Assembly (NCBI RefSeq): GCF_900115705.1
Contig: NZ_FOXL01000003.1
Location: 1-64,000, forward strand
Length of the DNA: 64,000 nucleotides
Direction of reading: 5' to 3'
Source: Frateuria terrea
Lineage (GTDB): Bacteria > Pseudomonadota > Gammaproteobacteria > Xanthomonadales > Rhodanobacteraceae
This document shows positions 63,280 through 64,000 of this stretch, one piece after another (the stretch's first letter is position 1; each line of letters opens with the position of its first letter). A model generated the notes under the pieces. That model ran no database searches. It saw only the letters and a program-made list of their open reading frames with translations, and had not been told where the DNA came from. Position numbers and translations under genes: made by a program.

Positions 63280-64000
63280 ATGACCGAGAACTTCGCCCCG
63301 CTCTACACCCAGCACCTGGCCACCCTGCGCGAACGCGCCGACCAGGCGCTCGCCATCGGCGGCTTCGATCGTCTGCTGATCGCCGCGGGCACGCCGCTGA
63401 ACAAGTTCCTCGACGACCAGGATTTCCCGTTCGTCTCCAACCCGCATTTCCGCCACTGGCTGCCGATGACCGACGCGCCGGGTAGCTGGATCGTGTACGC
63501 CCCGGGGGCGAAACCGAAGCTGGTGTTCGTGCAGCCGCGCGACTACTGGCACGTGGTGCCGGCCGCGCCCAGCGGCTACTGGGTGGAGCACTTCGACATC
63601 CAGGTGGTGCGCAGCAACGCCGACGCCATCGCCGCACTGCCCAAGGGCGGCGGCAATGCGGTGATCGGACCAGCCTGCCCGTCCATCGAGGGCGTAGAGG
63701 CAAACAACCCGCAGCCGGTGCTCGATTACCTGCACTGGCACCGCAGCTACAAGACGCCCTACGAGCTTGCGCTGATGCGCGAGGCCAACCGCATCGGCGC
63801 GCGCGCGCACCGCGCGGCCGAGGCGGCCTTCCGCAAGGGCCAGAGCGAGTTCGGCATCCACATGTGCTACCTCGCCGCCGCGCGCCAGATCGACGCGGAG
63901 CTGCCCTACGCCAGCATCGTCGGCCTCAATGAACACGGCGCGGTGCTGCACTACACCCACTTCGACCGCCGGCCGCCGGCCGTGCACCGCTCGCTCCTGA
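63280..64000 (+). CDS. pepQ: Xaa-Pro dipeptidase (partial, 3' end outside window)
   Basis: The first 240 codons of a prolidase. MTENFAPLYTQHLATLRERA, FDRLLIAAGTPLNKFLDDQD, FPFVSNPHFRHWLPMTDAPG and the start of the pita-bread domain (LMREANRIGARAHRAAEAAF, YASIVGLNEHGAVLHYTHFD) match PepQ, which splits X-Pro dipeptides with two manganese ions. The metal ligands lie mostly beyond the window end. GAAGGA lies seven bases before the ATG. Confidence 0.94.
   Translation, partial: MTENFAPLYTQHLATLRERADQALAIGGFDRLLIAAGTPLNKFLDDQDFPFVSNPHFRHWLPMTDAPGSWIVYAPGAKPKLVFVQPRDYWHVVPAAPSGYWVEHFDIQVVRSNADAIAALPKGGGNAVIGPACPSIEGVEANNPQPVLDYLHWHRSYKTPYELALMREANRIGARAHRAAEAAFRKGQSEFGIHMCYLAAARQIDAELPYASIVGLNEHGAVLHYTHFDRRPPAVHRSLL

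Overview
The window is 64 kb of GC-rich chromosomal DNA that is almost completely coding. Gene content and order point to a gammaproteobacterium of the Xanthomonadales, most likely the Rhodanobacteraceae (Dyella, Luteibacter, Frateuria or Rhodanobacter type). The main clues are the pilMNOPQ operon divergent from a class A penicillin-binding protein gene, rph-rdgB-hemW followed by DUF1631 and PilZ genes, rpoZ-spoT-ridA-recG, a type B L31 and Wza/Wzb/Wzc-type exopolysaccharide genes. This is a gene-order judgement, not a database result. No rRNA, tRNA, CRISPR array, insertion sequence or prophage was seen.

Layout. 1-5.8 kb holds an exopolysaccharide export and regulation locus: ugd, wzc and wzb on the minus strand, and a small secreted protein and wza on the plus strand. 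5.9-10.5 kb is a housekeeping and transport patch: Rieske protein, Ada-like methyltransferase, VOC protein, EamA exporter and AtoE-type transporter. 10.6-15.1 kb is a four-gene ABC efflux operon (adaptor, ATPase, two permeases). 15.5-18.8 kb has an FAH-family hydrolase, mscL, an M28 peptidase and a lipoprotein. 18.9-23.9 kb is a marR-adaptor-RND pump operon with a REP-like inverted repeat inside it. 24-31.5 kb is a macro-domain gene converging on a tightly coupled moxR-DUF58-DUF4381-batA-batBC-batD operon. 31.6-36.8 kb is the type IV pilus assembly operon pilMNOPQ, with mrcA divergent. 39.6-46 kb holds a conserved unknown, gltA, rpmE2, a nucleoside hydrolase, recG and ridA. 46-49 kb holds an isochorismatase-family gene, spoT and rpoZ. 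49.3-53.7 kb is the complete Mla lipid transport system (mlaA divergent from mlaFEDCB). 53.9-57.9 kb has gmk and yicC divergent from rph-rdgB-hemW. 58-63.2 kb has two consecutive DUF1631-PilZ cassettes. The right edge carries the start of pepQ.

How the genes fit together. Much of the window serves the cell envelope: capsule/EPS export under tyrosine phosphorylation control, the pilus inner-membrane platform and secretin, peptidoglycan synthesis, lipid asymmetry, efflux, the mechanosensitive channel and the Bat/MoxR complex. The second theme is nucleotide signalling and nucleotide/RNA hygiene: spoT, the PilZ proteins (presumed c-di-GMP receptors), rdgB, rph, gmk and nucleoside hydrolase.

Most notable observations: the tandem DUF1631-PilZ cassettes as a candidate undescribed c-di-GMP-linked system; a MlaD with two tandem MCE domains; an isochorismatase-family gene whose reading frame is displaced and restored over 13 codons; a degenerate MIDAS in BatB; and REP-like inverted pairs, one of them at the junction where mla genes separate gmk from rpoZ.
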